A DNA stretch of 64,000 bases from Verrucomicrobiales bacterium (GTDB lineage: Bacteria > Verrucomicrobiota > Verrucomicrobiia > Limisphaerales > J093), in the NCBI GenBank assembly GCA_024233305.1, contig JACKPV010000034.1, positions 1 through 64,000 of the forward strand. Reading direction: 5' to 3'. Below the pieces are notes generated by a model, which ran no database searches, was not told where the DNA came from, and saw only the letters and a list, made by a program, of their open reading frames with translations. Numbering within the stretch: the stretch's first letter is position 1; each line of letters begins with the position of its first letter. Made by a program: the position numbers and the translations under genes. Below, piece by piece: positions 53,152-62,104 of the stretch.

Positions 53152-53545
53152 TCATGGCACGGTCGCGAATCCAATTGCCGTCGAGGGCCAGGGAGCGGGA
53201 AGGGAGGTTGGGCCCAGGACCAGGAAGCGACCGTTGAGCACGACCAGAGGCAGGCGCTCGGCGCGTTGACGGGGGGCCACCCGATCCACGCTTCGCGGGC
53301 GGCGAGGTTCAAGGTGGCTGTTCCCCAGTCCAGGAGGGCCACCCAGCGGCCGTTGTCTTCGACCGCCGGGAGCAATTAGCGACCCTGGGGCAGGTCGCCC
53401 AGGGAGTGCTGCTGTTGAAGGAGTTCGCCCACCCGCTCGTATTCGTGGGGTTCGAGGGTTCGGACGGTAAGGTGTTTGAGCAGCGAGAGGGAGGATCGGC
53501 AGTGAAGGTCCCGGAGTGAGTGGCGGTGTCGGCCCATTTCATGCC
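53152..53545 (-). pseudogene. decayed DUF4338/DruA-like gene fragment
   Basis: Read on the minus strand, one frame gives LLKHLTVRTLEPHEYERVGE, then LLQQQHSLGDLPQGR and an in-frame stop. It resumes with EDNGRWVALLDWGTATLNLA and AAREAWIGWPP. A one-base frameshift then gives RQRAERLPLVVLNGRFLVLG. These blocks match the conserved N-terminal part of DUF4338 (DruA of the Druantia phage-defence type) and similar mobile genes, from memory of the family. At least one stop, one frameshift and loss of most of the C-terminal half make it non-functional. Confidence 0.6.
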
Positions 53546-53875
53546 ACGCGTACTACGAGGCGAACCACCAAAAAGCGGTAAGCACTCTTTTCAACTCCAA
53601 CAACCGCGCGCGCCCCGGAGTCTGAATGAGGTTACCGTGAACGCCCCGCGTCGACTGCTCCTTTCAGGTTGAAATGAGTTGGCTCTCGCAAGTGGTCATC
53701 ATCGCTGATTGGGCGCCTTCCGCCCCCGCCCAGACACTCCCCCGGGGCTCCTGCCCAACACCCTGTTCCCGGAATTCAGAACCCCGGTTCTCCAGGGGCC
53801 CAGAAAGCCCTTTTTGCTGAAGTCTTGGGACGGGACGTGCAGGCGCCTGGATGACAGGACGCCCGGCACCCCGAG
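53546..53875. other. intergenic region, nothing identified
   Basis: About 330 bp between the pseudogene and the terminator of the next gene. Composition is slightly less GC-rich near 53560-53600. A short inverted pair around AGAACCCCGGTTCT at 53779-53792 is visible, but no gene, RNA or repeat of families R1-R3. Confidence 0.35.
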
Positions 53876-53909
53876 GTAAAAGAAAAGGCCGGGCACGCGG
53901 CCCGGCCTT
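53876..53909 (-). terminator. intrinsic terminator of giant secreted protein gene
   Basis: On the minus strand AAGGCCGGG (53901-53909 complement) pairs with CCCGGCCTT (53885-53893 complement) across a seven-base loop, followed by TTCTTTTACC. It lies 32 bases past the stop of the 1073-residue protein gene. It is the best intrinsic terminator in this window. Confidence 0.85.
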
Positions 53910-53941
53910 GTTGCAGTTGGCTTCTCCGTCGGTGAGGACGT

Positions 53942-56900
53942 CTAGTTCCTCACCCGATAGAACACGTTGCCGTCGCCGACGGCAATGGTCGCCGGGCTGG
54001 TCGCGCCTTCGACTGTCGTCCAGTCGCGGAGGTTGGTCGACTGTTCGAGCGCTCCCTCGGCCGGATCCCAGGAGATGATGACGTTGCCGCCATCACGCGC
54101 AATGGCGATCATCTGGGCCGGTTGGAGCATGTATTCCACGGCGTTCAGGAACAACCGCGTTCCCGCGTCGGAGAGGTCGAACATCCCCGCGGCGTCGCCG
54201 CCGGTGAAGCCGTCGGCCTCGCGGCTGCCGCTGAGGAACACCAACCGGTGACCGGCCAGGGTGTCGCCGGCGCTGTTGCCCATGGTGGCGCCGGCGAACC
54301 ACTCGCCGATGACCATGCCGCCGAACGTCGGATCCGCTTCGGTGGCCACCACTGCCAGCACCCGGCCGTCCCCGGCAACGGGATCGGTATTCACCGAGAT
54401 ACCCCGCTGCACAATCACCGTGTCCCCGTCCACGAACGTTACGATGCCGGCATAGGTGTCGGTCATGACGTTGTCGGCATCAAGTGGGACGCCGGCGAAG
54501 ATCGGATGGTTGGGGGCGTTGACCTTCAGGGTGATGTCCCCGGCTGTGTCGGGAATGGTGGCTCCCGTCGTGTAGCCCATCCGGCTGTTCCGCAACGTGT
54601 AGCCGCTCATCACCATCATGGGGGCCGTGATGCCGTTCCACGCGGTGGCGCCGGCATTCTGGTAGTGGCTGCTCGAAACGGGACGGCTGATGACCACCAG
54701 GTCGTAGGTGTTCAGCACCGCGGCATCGGGCGTCGCCGAAGTGACGAACCGGTCCACCTGATATCCGGCATCCCGGAGGCGCGATGTGTAGCCGATGTCC
54801 GAAGCCTCCGTCAGCCCCACGCCAGCGGCGGTGTCGCTCGGGGTGTCATCCGCCGGATGGAAGCTCACCCACGCGATCTTGGCGCCGGAAACAGGTGTCC
54901 CTTCCACGCGGAAGGACCAGGTGGCCGAATCGCTGCCCCCGGCCGTGTCCGACCAGGACAACTCGACGGTGTGGAGCGTGCCCTCGGCCATGCCGCCGGG
55001 GTTGTAGGTCACGTCGGCGCCGCCGGCAGTATCCTGTTTCGTCAGCGAAGCCGTCACGTCTGCGCCGTCGAACATCATCGTGATGCTGCTCACCGTCACG
55101 GCGTTGTCGCCGTCGGCCAGCGAGACCATGACGACCGCGTCCATCGCCACGCCGGCGGCATTGGCGCCGGGACTGGCCGCGCTGACCCAGGGCAGCGTGG
55201 ACTCGGCAGCGCCGGCATCGGCGAGGAAGATGAAGTTGTGGTTCACGTCATTCTGCACGTCGGTGGCGGTCAACCGAATGGTCGTTTCGCCGGACAGATT
55301 CACGAACCGCGGCCGGCCGAGGGCGTCGGTGAGCGGCACGTACCGGTAGGTGTTTACGGTGCGCGTTTGTCCGGCAACGAAGAGGCCCAGGGGCTTGGTG
55401 GCTTGGTTTTCCTGGCCGGAGTCGCCCGTCACGAGGTCCAGCCGGAGTTCGCGGTCCGCCCCGGCGCCCGCGCGCAGGTAGGGCGTGAACACGGTGTTGG
55501 GGAAGGTGCGGGTGTAATTCAGCCATTCCCCGGTCTCCACATCCGTGACCTGATAATCCGGAAATGATGCGTCAATAAACTTCTGCCGGGCCACATCGGT
55601 GTCGCTGTCCATGTCCACGGAATCGAAGATCCGATACTCGTTGAATGTGTCCGTGGTCAGATCGACAAAGTCGATGTCCGCGAATCCCTCGACGTTGACG
55701 TAGTCAATCCCGGGCAGCGGATCGTCGATGAAGAAGCCGCTGAAGAAGTTGTAGTCCTCGGATTCAATGCTGAGCCCGGCTTCGCTGAAGGTGTCGAAAT
55801 CCGAAATGACCTCGGTGACCAAGCCGGTGGAATCGGTGACCCGCACGACCGCGGAGTACTGCTGGTTGGGCTGCAGGCCGTTGTAGGTCGCGGTGCGGGT
55901 GAAGTCTGTCCCGCTGCCGCTGATGGTCATCTGGCCGGTGATGTCCACGCCGTCGAGGATGACTTCGAAGCCACCGTCCGGAATGGTGCTCCCGGGCATC
56001 AGGGCCTCGACATCCACTTCGAGACCGCCGTTGGCCTGGTAGAACATGCTGCCGCCCACGGGGGTGACGATCACATCGGGCGGCACCTGGCCGCCTTCCG
56101 GCAGCACGAAGCCCTGCTTGTAACCGTACCAGTCGATGTCGATGGCGAAGTTCTGCGGCGTGGCGGAACCGCCCGTGGCGATGAACGAACCGGCATTCAA
56201 ATCCGAGCCGTCGCCGGCCGTCACCTTGTGGGAGGTCGCGATGAGCTGGCCGTCCCGCCAGACGAACACGTCATGAGTGGCGTCGGCCTTCACGGGATTC
56301 CGGGTCTTGCGAATCGCGATCCAGAACTCATGCCAGTCGGTGGGATCCAGCGCGAAGTTGTTCTCGCCCGAGCCTTCACCGAAATCGACGGCACCGTTCG
56401 GCGTCGAGCCGTTCCGCTCGTTCATGGTAAGCCCGGAGAAGCCGGCCTGACCGGAGTTCGGGTTGCCGCCCGGGGTGTCCGTCGGCACCGTGAGAGAGAG
56501 GGCCACCGCGCCGCCCGGATGTTCCGCCGTGCCGTCGCCGATCTGGCGGATCACGAAGTTGCCCTTGGCGCCGTCGCTCGTGAGATAGCCATCGCCGCCT
56601 TCGGGATAGGGAACCACCCCATTGTTCGGGTAGTCGTCACCGCTGTTCTGGCCGTCGCGATGCAGCGGGTCGAGCGGTCCGCCCGCCTTGGCCGCGGTGG
56701 GGATGCGCGCGCGGAAGGTCAGGGTCACGCCGTTGTCGAGAATGGCCAGGGTGTCCGCCTCGGGGAGGTCCTGGGAAAGGTAATGGCCAAAGTAGACCTT
56801 GCGATTGCTCGGGTCGTCCCAGGCCCCCGGGTTCGCGCCGTCGTAATCCCGGGGATCGCCCGTATCCTGGATCCGCAGGTACTGGGTGTCCCCCTCGCTG

Positions 56901-57163
56901 AGGAGGTTCGCACCGCCGGGGTTGTTATCCGGGTTGTTGACCGGATCCAGCACCCCGCCGATCTCGTCTTCCCCGAAGGCATCGGAGCCGTTGTCGTGCG
57001 TCCAGGTGCCGTCGAATGCGGGTTCGCCGGTCTGCAACTGGTCGCCCGTGTAGAGATAGGTCCAGCCACCCGCGGGGTTCGGAAAGGCCTCCGCGGCCTG
57101 GGTGGTTTGGGCCAGCGCCAGAGCCGCGCCGGCCGTAGCCAGGTACAATGATGTTCGTTTCAT
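53942..57163 (-). CDS. giant secreted multidomain protein, GATase-like C-terminal domain
   Basis: This is a 1073-residue exported protein (signal MKRTSLYLATAGAALALAQT). Residues about 30-340 look like a LamG-type jelly roll (TFRARIPTAAKAGGPLDPLH, DWHEFWIAIRKTRNPVKADA). A fibronectin/Ig-like domain follows (NGLQPNQQYSAVVRVTDSTG), then a region with SVDMDSDTDVARQKFIDASF and a second Ig-like module (AVTVSSITMMFDGADVTASL). Residues about 785-1025 form a class I glutamine-amidotransferase-like fold (KIAWVSFHPADDTPSD, YDLVVISRPVSSSHYQNAG). The end is a short beta domain, ISWDPAEGALEQSTNLRDW. No catalytic triad is evident. The gene has a strong terminator. Confidence 0.75.
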   Translation of the reverse strand: MKRTSLYLATAGAALALAQTTQAAEAFPNPAGGWTYLYTGDQLQTGEPAFDGTWTHDNGSDAFGEDEIGGVLDPVNNPDNNPGGANLLSEGDTQYLRIQDTGDPRDYDGANPGAWDDPSNRKVYFGHYLSQDLPEADTLAILDNGVTLTFRARIPTAAKAGGPLDPLHRDGQNSGDDYPNNGVVPYPEGGDGYLTSDGAKGNFVIRQIGDGTAEHPGGAVALSLTVPTDTPGGNPNSGQAGFSGLTMNERNGSTPNGAVDFGEGSGENNFALDPTDWHEFWIAIRKTRNPVKADATHDVFVWRDGQLIATSHKVTAGDGSDLNAGSFIATGGSATPQNFAIDIDWYGYKQGFVLPEGGQVPPDVIVTPVGGSMFYQANGGLEVDVEALMPGSTIPDGGFEVILDGVDITGQMTISGSGTDFTRTATYNGLQPNQQYSAVVRVTDSTGLVTEVISDFDTFSEAGLSIESEDYNFFSGFFIDDPLPGIDYVNVEGFADIDFVDLTTDTFNEYRIFDSVDMDSDTDVARQKFIDASFPDYQVTDVETGEWLNYTRTFPNTVFTPYLRAGAGADRELRLDLVTGDSGQENQATKPLGLFVAGQTRTVNTYRYVPLTDALGRPRFVNLSGETTIRLTATDVQNDVNHNFIFLADAGAAESTLPWVSAASPGANAAGVAMDAVVMVSLADGDNAVTVSSITMMFDGADVTASLTKQDTAGGADVTYNPGGMAEGTLHTVELSWSDTAGGSDSATWSFRVEGTPVSGAKIAWVSFHPADDTPSDTAAGVGLTEASDIGYTSRLRDAGYQVDRFVTSATPDAAVLNTYDLVVISRPVSSSHYQNAGATAWNGITAPMMVMSGYTLRNSRMGYTTGATIPDTAGDITLKVNAPNHPIFAGVPLDADNVMTDTYAGIVTFVDGDTVIVQRGISVNTDPVAGDGRVLAVVATEADPTFGGMVIGEWFAGATMGNSAGDTLAGHRLVFLSGSREADGFTGGDAAGMFDLSDAGTRLFLNAVEYMLQPAQMIAIARDGGNVIISWDPAEGALEQSTNLRDWTTVEGATSPATIAVGDGNVFYRVRN

Positions 57164-57278
57164 GTTGTTTCCGTCGTTCGGTTATCTGTGGACCCCGACG
57201 TTGTAGCATTGCCGCACGCGCCCCGCGCAAGCCAAAAGGCGCCAAAATCCGGCGGCATGAACTCCGCGCGCCAATTCC

Positions 57279-57345
57279 TCAGCCGTAACGATTCAGTAAC
57301 TCGTAGCCGCCGACGTGCAGTCGGCGCTGGAGTCCAGGGGCCGAC
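57279..57345 (+). repeat. R1 repeat copy 5, single end only
   Basis: TCAGCCGTAACGATTCAGTA at the start, then TAACTCGTAGCCGCCGACGT and GCAGTCGGCGC, match the left end of R1. The element then fades into unique sequence, so this is a solo REP-like unit. It sits between the divergent starts of the secreted protein (57163) and the PEP-CTERM-like gene (57442). Confidence 0.8.
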
Positions 57346-57383
57346 GGGTCCCGCCGGGCTCGACCGGGAAGACCGATTGCGGG

Positions 57384-57400
57384 TCACCCTTTCGGGGGAT
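57384..57400 (+). promoter_or_regulatory. shared 17-nt dyad TCACCCTTTCGGGGGAT, site 1
   Basis: An identical word occurs at 62980-62996. It is an imperfect dyad, TCACCC/GGGGAT around TTTC. Here it ends 41 bases before the ATG of the PEP-CTERM-like gene. It may be an operator or an mRNA hairpin. Confidence 0.45.
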
Positions 57401-57441
57401 TGCAGCGGTCGACGCGCTATGCGAGTTGTTTCGCGAAAAAG

Positions 57442-58206
57442 ATGGCTCAACGATTCAATCGAATCAGGAACGGCTGCCCGGGGATCGTGCTTCTGGTCGC
57501 CCTGTGCCTTCCGGGTTACGGCCGGGGACAGGGCTTCCTGAACCTCGACTTCGAACGGGCGCGGGTGGTTTCCAACGACCCCGACTTCGGCTATCTCGAT
57601 TGGGCACTGGCCGCGCCGGGCTGGGACCACGACCAGGGGGGCGATGCGGGGATTGTCTATTATGGCCAGGAGCACCTCGGATTGACCGGCTACCATCTGC
57701 TGATGGACTCGACCAGTCCGCGTTACGCTCCGGGGACGCAACTCGCCGGGGCCTACTCGATGGCGTTCTCGAGTGGGCACGCCACGTTCGACGGCCAGGG
57801 GTGGACGGTGGCCTACCTGGCGCAAACCGGCGTGGTGCCGGCGGACGCGCAGTCCATCCGGCTGCTGGCGACCGGTTCGTTCGCGGTCTTCCTCGACGGC
57901 GCGCCCATTGCGATGCATTCGCAAGGGGGCAACGCATATGCCGGGAGCATTGCGGGCTATGCGGGCGCCATGGCCGAACTGCGGATCGCCAACACCTCGC
58001 TGCAAATCCACGACCCGGTGGTGGTGGACAACATCCGCTTCTCGCCGGAAGCCGTGCCGGAAACCTCCAACCGGATCGGGATCCCGGCCGGTTTGGCCTT
58101 GCTACTGGCCCTGCGCCGGCGTGCGGCGTGGCGTCGACCGCGCATTCGCGAAAGGGGTTGCCGAGGGTCCCGTATTCCCGCGTCCTTCGCCACGATGGCT
58201 CGATAG
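57442..58206 (+). CDS. PEP-CTERM-like exported protein
   Basis: This is a 254-residue exported protein with a signal region around RNGCPGIVLLVALCLPGYGR. The mature domain opens GFLNLDFERARVVSNDPDFG and is beta-rich, resembling the concanavalin/NPCBM-like domains of many PEP-CTERM proteins. Near the C-terminus VPETSNRIGIPAGLALLLAL and the basic RRRAAWRRPR give a PEP-CTERM-like sorting signal with PET instead of PEP, followed by an unusual extra 25-residue tail. It stands directly ahead of the sensor kinase gene, with 36 bp between. Confidence 0.65.
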   Translation: MAQRFNRIRNGCPGIVLLVALCLPGYGRGQGFLNLDFERARVVSNDPDFGYLDWALAAPGWDHDQGGDAGIVYYGQEHLGLTGYHLLMDSTSPRYAPGTQLAGAYSMAFSSGHATFDGQGWTVAYLAQTGVVPADAQSIRLLATGSFAVFLDGAPIAMHSQGGNAYAGSIAGYAGAMAELRIANTSLQIHDPVVVDNIRFSPEAVPETSNRIGIPAGLALLLALRRRAAWRRPRIRERGCRGSRIPASFATMAR

Positions 58207-58242
58207 CACCGATGAAATGAGCACGCAGATCCGCAATCGAAG

Positions 58243-61200
58243 ATGGGTGCTTCCCGCATAGGGCTGGCCATCAGCCTGGCGGGATTGCTCCTCGGCATCG
58301 TTCGTCCGGCGGCGGCAGTCCCCATCAAGCCAGGGTCCTATCTCGGAATCTGGGGATTGGAGGAAACCCATTCCGCGATCTATCACCTGGAGACGGTGGC
58401 GGCGGACGAGTGCGTCGGGACCATCGAAGGTCATCCCGGATTCGACTTGGCTCCAGTGCCGTTCCGGCTGGAGCGTGACCCTTCAGGCGCCTGGGTCATG
58501 AGCTGGGACTCGGGTCCCTTCGGGGCGGCCCGAACGCAGCCGCTCGACGAGGTGCAGACCCCGCATGGCCCGGCGCTGCTCGGCAACTTCATTGCGGAGC
58601 ACGCGGAGGAATCCCGGTGGGGGGTGGTGCTGGCCTACCTGGACAACGACCTTGAGGAAAACCCTGCCACCCGAGTGCTTCCCCGGCCCAGGCACGTCAA
58701 CGTGGACGAGGGGGACTTTCGGATCTGGACCACCGAAGAGGGACTCGCGGGCAACGGGACGCGGGTCGGCCGCCAAACGTCGGACGGCTTCATCTGGATC
58801 GGAACCACGAGCGGGCTCAGCCGATTCGACGGCCATGACTGGGTGAACTTCGGCCCTGACAGCGATCCCCCGTTGCCGGAGACTTATGTCACCTCGCTGG
58901 CCGAGGACGGGAAGGGCCGGTTGCTGATTGGCACCAGCACCATCGGCATCCTGCGGTTCGACCGAAGCAGGTTCACCCCGGTCGCGGGCAACGACCAGCT
59001 TCGCGACCAGCGTCTCGTCAACCTCGTCGAGGCCGCTGACGGAAGCCTCTGGTTCACCAACGCCGACGCGGACGAGATCTGTCGATTGCATCCTGACGGG
59101 ACCCTGGAGGCTTACGACATGGACGCGGTCGGGCTGCCCCGGCTTGGCGAGGTGAACGGCCGACAAATGGTGTCCGAACCGGCGCCCCTGCCGGACGGGC
59201 GCGTCGGCGTGCAGGGGCCATTTGGCCTGCGCCTGATGGACCTCGGAGACCGAACGAGAGACCGGTTCCTTCCGGGATGGCGTGGGAGGCTGTTTCCCTG
59301 TTCCGACGGTTCCTATTGGCACTGCTGTTGGGGGTGGGCGGCCCGTTACCATTCCGACGACCGCCAACTCGTCGGGTTCCCGACACCGGGCCTTGAGATG
59401 GGCCTGTGCCTGGACCCCGAGGACCGTGTCTGGCTTGCAGGACCAAGGAGCCTCTTCCGCTGCGGGCCGGGTGTGGCGTGGCGATTCAGCGCGGTCGAAC
59501 GCGGATTGACTTCCGACATCGGCGGCATCTTCGCCGACCGCGACGGGCACATCTGGGTGCTGTCGTTCGCCAGCGGGGTGGGCCGACTGCGCGTCCCCCC
59601 TCTCAGCACGGACGCCCCGGGCGACCTGGCCAACCATCAACCGCTAACCCTCATGCATGACGCCGAGGGTCGATTGCACGTCGCCGCACGGGATTACTTC
59701 GCCGTGGTTTCCGGCGAATCGGTGGAACAGATCTGCTTGAGTGAGGAGTTCGTCCGTCAACAAGCTCCGCTGCGGCAGGTAGCGGCACCCTACATGCTCG
59801 ACCATCAGAGCCTGACGGTGGCCGGCGCGGAGCCCGGGGAGGTCTGGTATGGGCTCCACTCGCACGAGGCTTCACGGCTATTGGCGAGGAAGCTCGGGGT
59901 CACCAACTCGCTGCCGATCCTGGCCCGGCGAGCCGGCGAGTCGGTGACCTTCCACGGGTGCGAGTCTTTGCCCGACGGCGTGGAATGGGTTCAGTCCATT
60001 GCCTGGACCCGTGATCAGGGCATCTGGGCGGCGACCGAAAAAGGGGTTCTGCACCTGACCAAGGGCGAGCTGCGGAACTGGAACGATGACCAGGGCATCC
60101 CCCGGTTTGAGGCCATCTGCGCTTTTCGCGACCATACGGACACCGTTTGGTTGGGCGGCTACGGCTATAGCGGCTTTTACCGGGTCAACGGCACGGAGGT
60201 GACGTGGTTCACTGCCGCGTCTGATGGGTTGGCGTCGGACAATGTTCTCTGCGCCTACGAAGACGAAGCGGGCGCGCTGTGGGTTGGCGGGCTTCCGGGC
60301 TTGACCCGGATTCGGGGCGACCGAATCGAGGCGGTGCAATCGAGTCACGAGCTGTTTCAACAGGCGATTCACGCCGTCATCGAGGATGGATTGGGCAACC
60401 TCTGGTTCGGCACGCCGACGGGGATCTTCTCTGCGCCCATCGCCGCCATCGAGCGGTTCCTCATCGGGGAACTCGATGAATTGCCGGTCGTCCGAATCGG
60501 CACTGGCGATGGCCTGCCCACCGATGCCCTCCAGACCGACTACATGCCGGTCGTCTCGCGCAGTCCGGAAGGACGTCTGTTCTTCAGCATGGTGAACGCG
60601 CTGGTGTCGTTCGATCCGGCGGAGATGCTCGCTTCCTTCTCCGGGCCGCCGGTGCGGATCACCTCCGTGCTGGGGGACACCGACCTGTTCCACGATGCGG
60701 AACGCTCCGGAATGCAACCGGCTGATGGCGCCCTCGTCCTGCCGCCCGCCGCCGGGGATCTTCTCCGGTTCCAGTTCAGCGCCATCGACTTTGCCTATCC
60801 GGAACGCGACCGCTTCCATTACCGCCTGCGTGGCGTGTCGGAGGAATGGATCGACATCGGCAACCAGCGGCAGGCGTGGTTCTCCGGGTTGGCGCCGGGC
60901 GATTATCGTTTTGAAGTGCGGGCCCGGAATCGCAACGGTGCGTTCAGCCCGGAGGTGGCTGCCCTGGACTTCACCGTCCGTCCGCACTACTACGAAACAT
61001 GGACGTTCCGGATCGGCATCGGGCTGACGGTGATCCTGCTCGCCTTCGGGCTGCATCGCACGCGCGTGGGGGCCTTCCGTCGGATCGAGCAACTCGAACG
61101 CCAGGTGGCCATGGACGCCGAACGCTCCCGCATCGCGCGCGACATGCACGACGAGATCGGCAGCAGCCTCGGGCAAATCCGGTTGCTGGGGGAACTGGCC

Positions 61201-61719
61201 GACAAGTTCGAGCAACGGCACCCGGATTCCGAAGGGCTCGCCCGCCAGATCGCCAACCTCGCGCATGCCTCCTCGCAATCCCTGCGCCAGATCATCTGGT
61301 CGCTCAACCCCAACCGCAGCGGCTACGACGATCTGCTCGATTACCTGCCGGCGGTGGCCGCGGATTTCCTGGCTGGAACGTCGGTCGAATTGACCGTGCA
61401 GGCGCCCCGCATCCCCAGCCCGAAACGCTTTTCCCCCGCGTTCAAGCGCGACCTGATTCTGATGACCAAGGGTGTGCTGGCGAACGTCGTCCAGCACGCG
61501 AACGCCTCGGAATGCGTGATCGAGATCGCCTTGGACGAGCGCGAGCTGACGCTGAAGGTGAGCGACAATGGATGCGGTTTCGATCCGGGGCAGATTCCTC
61601 AAAGTTCATTCGGCCTCCAGTCGCTGAAGGATCGGATCGAGGGTTGGAAGGGTGGTCTGCAGGTCGATTCCGCTCCCGGCAGAGGTACGCGGATCACCAT
61701 CCGCCTCCCCCTCCCCTGA
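58243..61719 (+). CDS. beta-propeller sensor histidine kinase (NarX/LytS-like, HisKA_3)
   Basis: This is a 1158-residue membrane sensor. Signal peptide residues 1-25 precede an unusual domain (about 26-150). Two-component propeller repeats follow (GFIWIGTTSGLSRFDG, GHIWVLSFASGVGRL, GALWVGGLPGLTRI, GNLWFGTPTGIFSAP), together forming a periplasmic ligand-binding propeller. A Y_Y_Y domain (about 840-915) and one membrane helix (about 921-940) come next. The cytoplasmic part has phospho-His969 in IARDMHDEIGSSLGQIRLLG, N-box LANVVQHANASECVIEI and G-box SDNGCGFDPGQ. The cognate regulator is 385 bp downstream. The ligand is probably a polysaccharide breakdown product. Confidence 0.9.
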   Translation: MGASRIGLAISLAGLLLGIVRPAAAVPIKPGSYLGIWGLEETHSAIYHLETVAADECVGTIEGHPGFDLAPVPFRLERDPSGAWVMSWDSGPFGAARTQPLDEVQTPHGPALLGNFIAEHAEESRWGVVLAYLDNDLEENPATRVLPRPRHVNVDEGDFRIWTTEEGLAGNGTRVGRQTSDGFIWIGTTSGLSRFDGHDWVNFGPDSDPPLPETYVTSLAEDGKGRLLIGTSTIGILRFDRSRFTPVAGNDQLRDQRLVNLVEAADGSLWFTNADADEICRLHPDGTLEAYDMDAVGLPRLGEVNGRQMVSEPAPLPDGRVGVQGPFGLRLMDLGDRTRDRFLPGWRGRLFPCSDGSYWHCCWGWAARYHSDDRQLVGFPTPGLEMGLCLDPEDRVWLAGPRSLFRCGPGVAWRFSAVERGLTSDIGGIFADRDGHIWVLSFASGVGRLRVPPLSTDAPGDLANHQPLTLMHDAEGRLHVAARDYFAVVSGESVEQICLSEEFVRQQAPLRQVAAPYMLDHQSLTVAGAEPGEVWYGLHSHEASRLLARKLGVTNSLPILARRAGESVTFHGCESLPDGVEWVQSIAWTRDQGIWAATEKGVLHLTKGELRNWNDDQGIPRFEAICAFRDHTDTVWLGGYGYSGFYRVNGTEVTWFTAASDGLASDNVLCAYEDEAGALWVGGLPGLTRIRGDRIEAVQSSHELFQQAIHAVIEDGLGNLWFGTPTGIFSAPIAAIERFLIGELDELPVVRIGTGDGLPTDALQTDYMPVVSRSPEGRLFFSMVNALVSFDPAEMLASFSGPPVRITSVLGDTDLFHDAERSGMQPADGALVLPPAAGDLLRFQFSAIDFAYPERDRFHYRLRGVSEEWIDIGNQRQAWFSGLAPGDYRFEVRARNRNGAFSPEVAALDFTVRPHYYETWTFRIGIGLTVILLAFGLHRTRVGAFRRIEQLERQVAMDAERSRIARDMHDEIGSSLGQIRLLGELADKFEQRHPDSEGLARQIANLAHASSQSLRQIIWSLNPNRSGYDDLLDYLPAVAADFLAGTSVELTVQAPRIPSPKRFSPAFKRDLILMTKGVLANVVQHANASECVIEIALDERELTLKVSDNGCGFDPGQIPQSSFGLQSLKDRIEGWKGGLQVDSAPGRGTRITIRLPLP

Positions 61720-61726
61720 CCCCTTC

Positions 61727-61893
61727 TGGAGTGCGCCGGCAGCCTGCCTCGGCGAAGCGCAGCGAAGACGGGCCTGCCTCGGCGAAGCGTAGCGAAGACG
61801 GGAGCGAAGGGGCGACGACGCTTGCGGACGGACATCCGAACCACCCTTCGCGTCGAGAGGGCCGAAAGGCGGTGTCACGGCCACCGCACTCCA
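61727..61893. mobile_element. R3 MITE-like element, copy A
   Basis: The ends TGGAGTGCGCCGGCA and its inverted partner CACCGCACTCCA lie at 61727-61741 and 61882-61893, and the flanking CTTC/GAAG extends the pairing. Inside is a 30-bp tandem duplication of the CTGCCTCGGCGAAGCGYAGC type. It has no reading frame. Confidence 0.75.
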
Positions 61894-61940
61894 GAAGCCC
61901 CACCTCCCGACGGGCGCAGGTGTGCGAGCAGTGCCCCCAC

Positions 61941-62057
61941 TATGGAGTGCGCCGGCAGAGCGAAGCGGCGACGGCGCTTTCGCGGCCGGACGCGCGTCCG
62001 AACACCCCTTTCCCCTCGAAGCCCGGAAAGCGGCGTCGAATGCCGCCGCACTCCATA
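61941..62057. mobile_element. R3 MITE-like element, copy B
   Basis: Terminal inverted repeats are TATGGAGTGCGCCGGCA (61941-61957) and TGCCGCCGCACTCCATA (62041-62057). The interior AGCGAAGCGGCGACGGCGCT is shared with the partial copy near 4.1 kb. It lies 47 bases after copy A, so together they occupy most of the kinase-regulator gap. Confidence 0.8.
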
Positions 62058-62104
62058 TTGCGATTCCCTCCGGCGGGTGCTTCTGGCAGAAAGGCGCCGG
62101 CAGA

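Noticed and set aside
53309..53542. A separate 77-codon minus-strand gene
   Set aside because: It is the wrong frame of the DUF4338-like relict. The conserved words lie in the neighbouring frame.
61922..62104. Longer N-terminus for the LuxR-type regulator
   Set aside because: This part is made of R3 repeat sequence and lies before the receiver domain.
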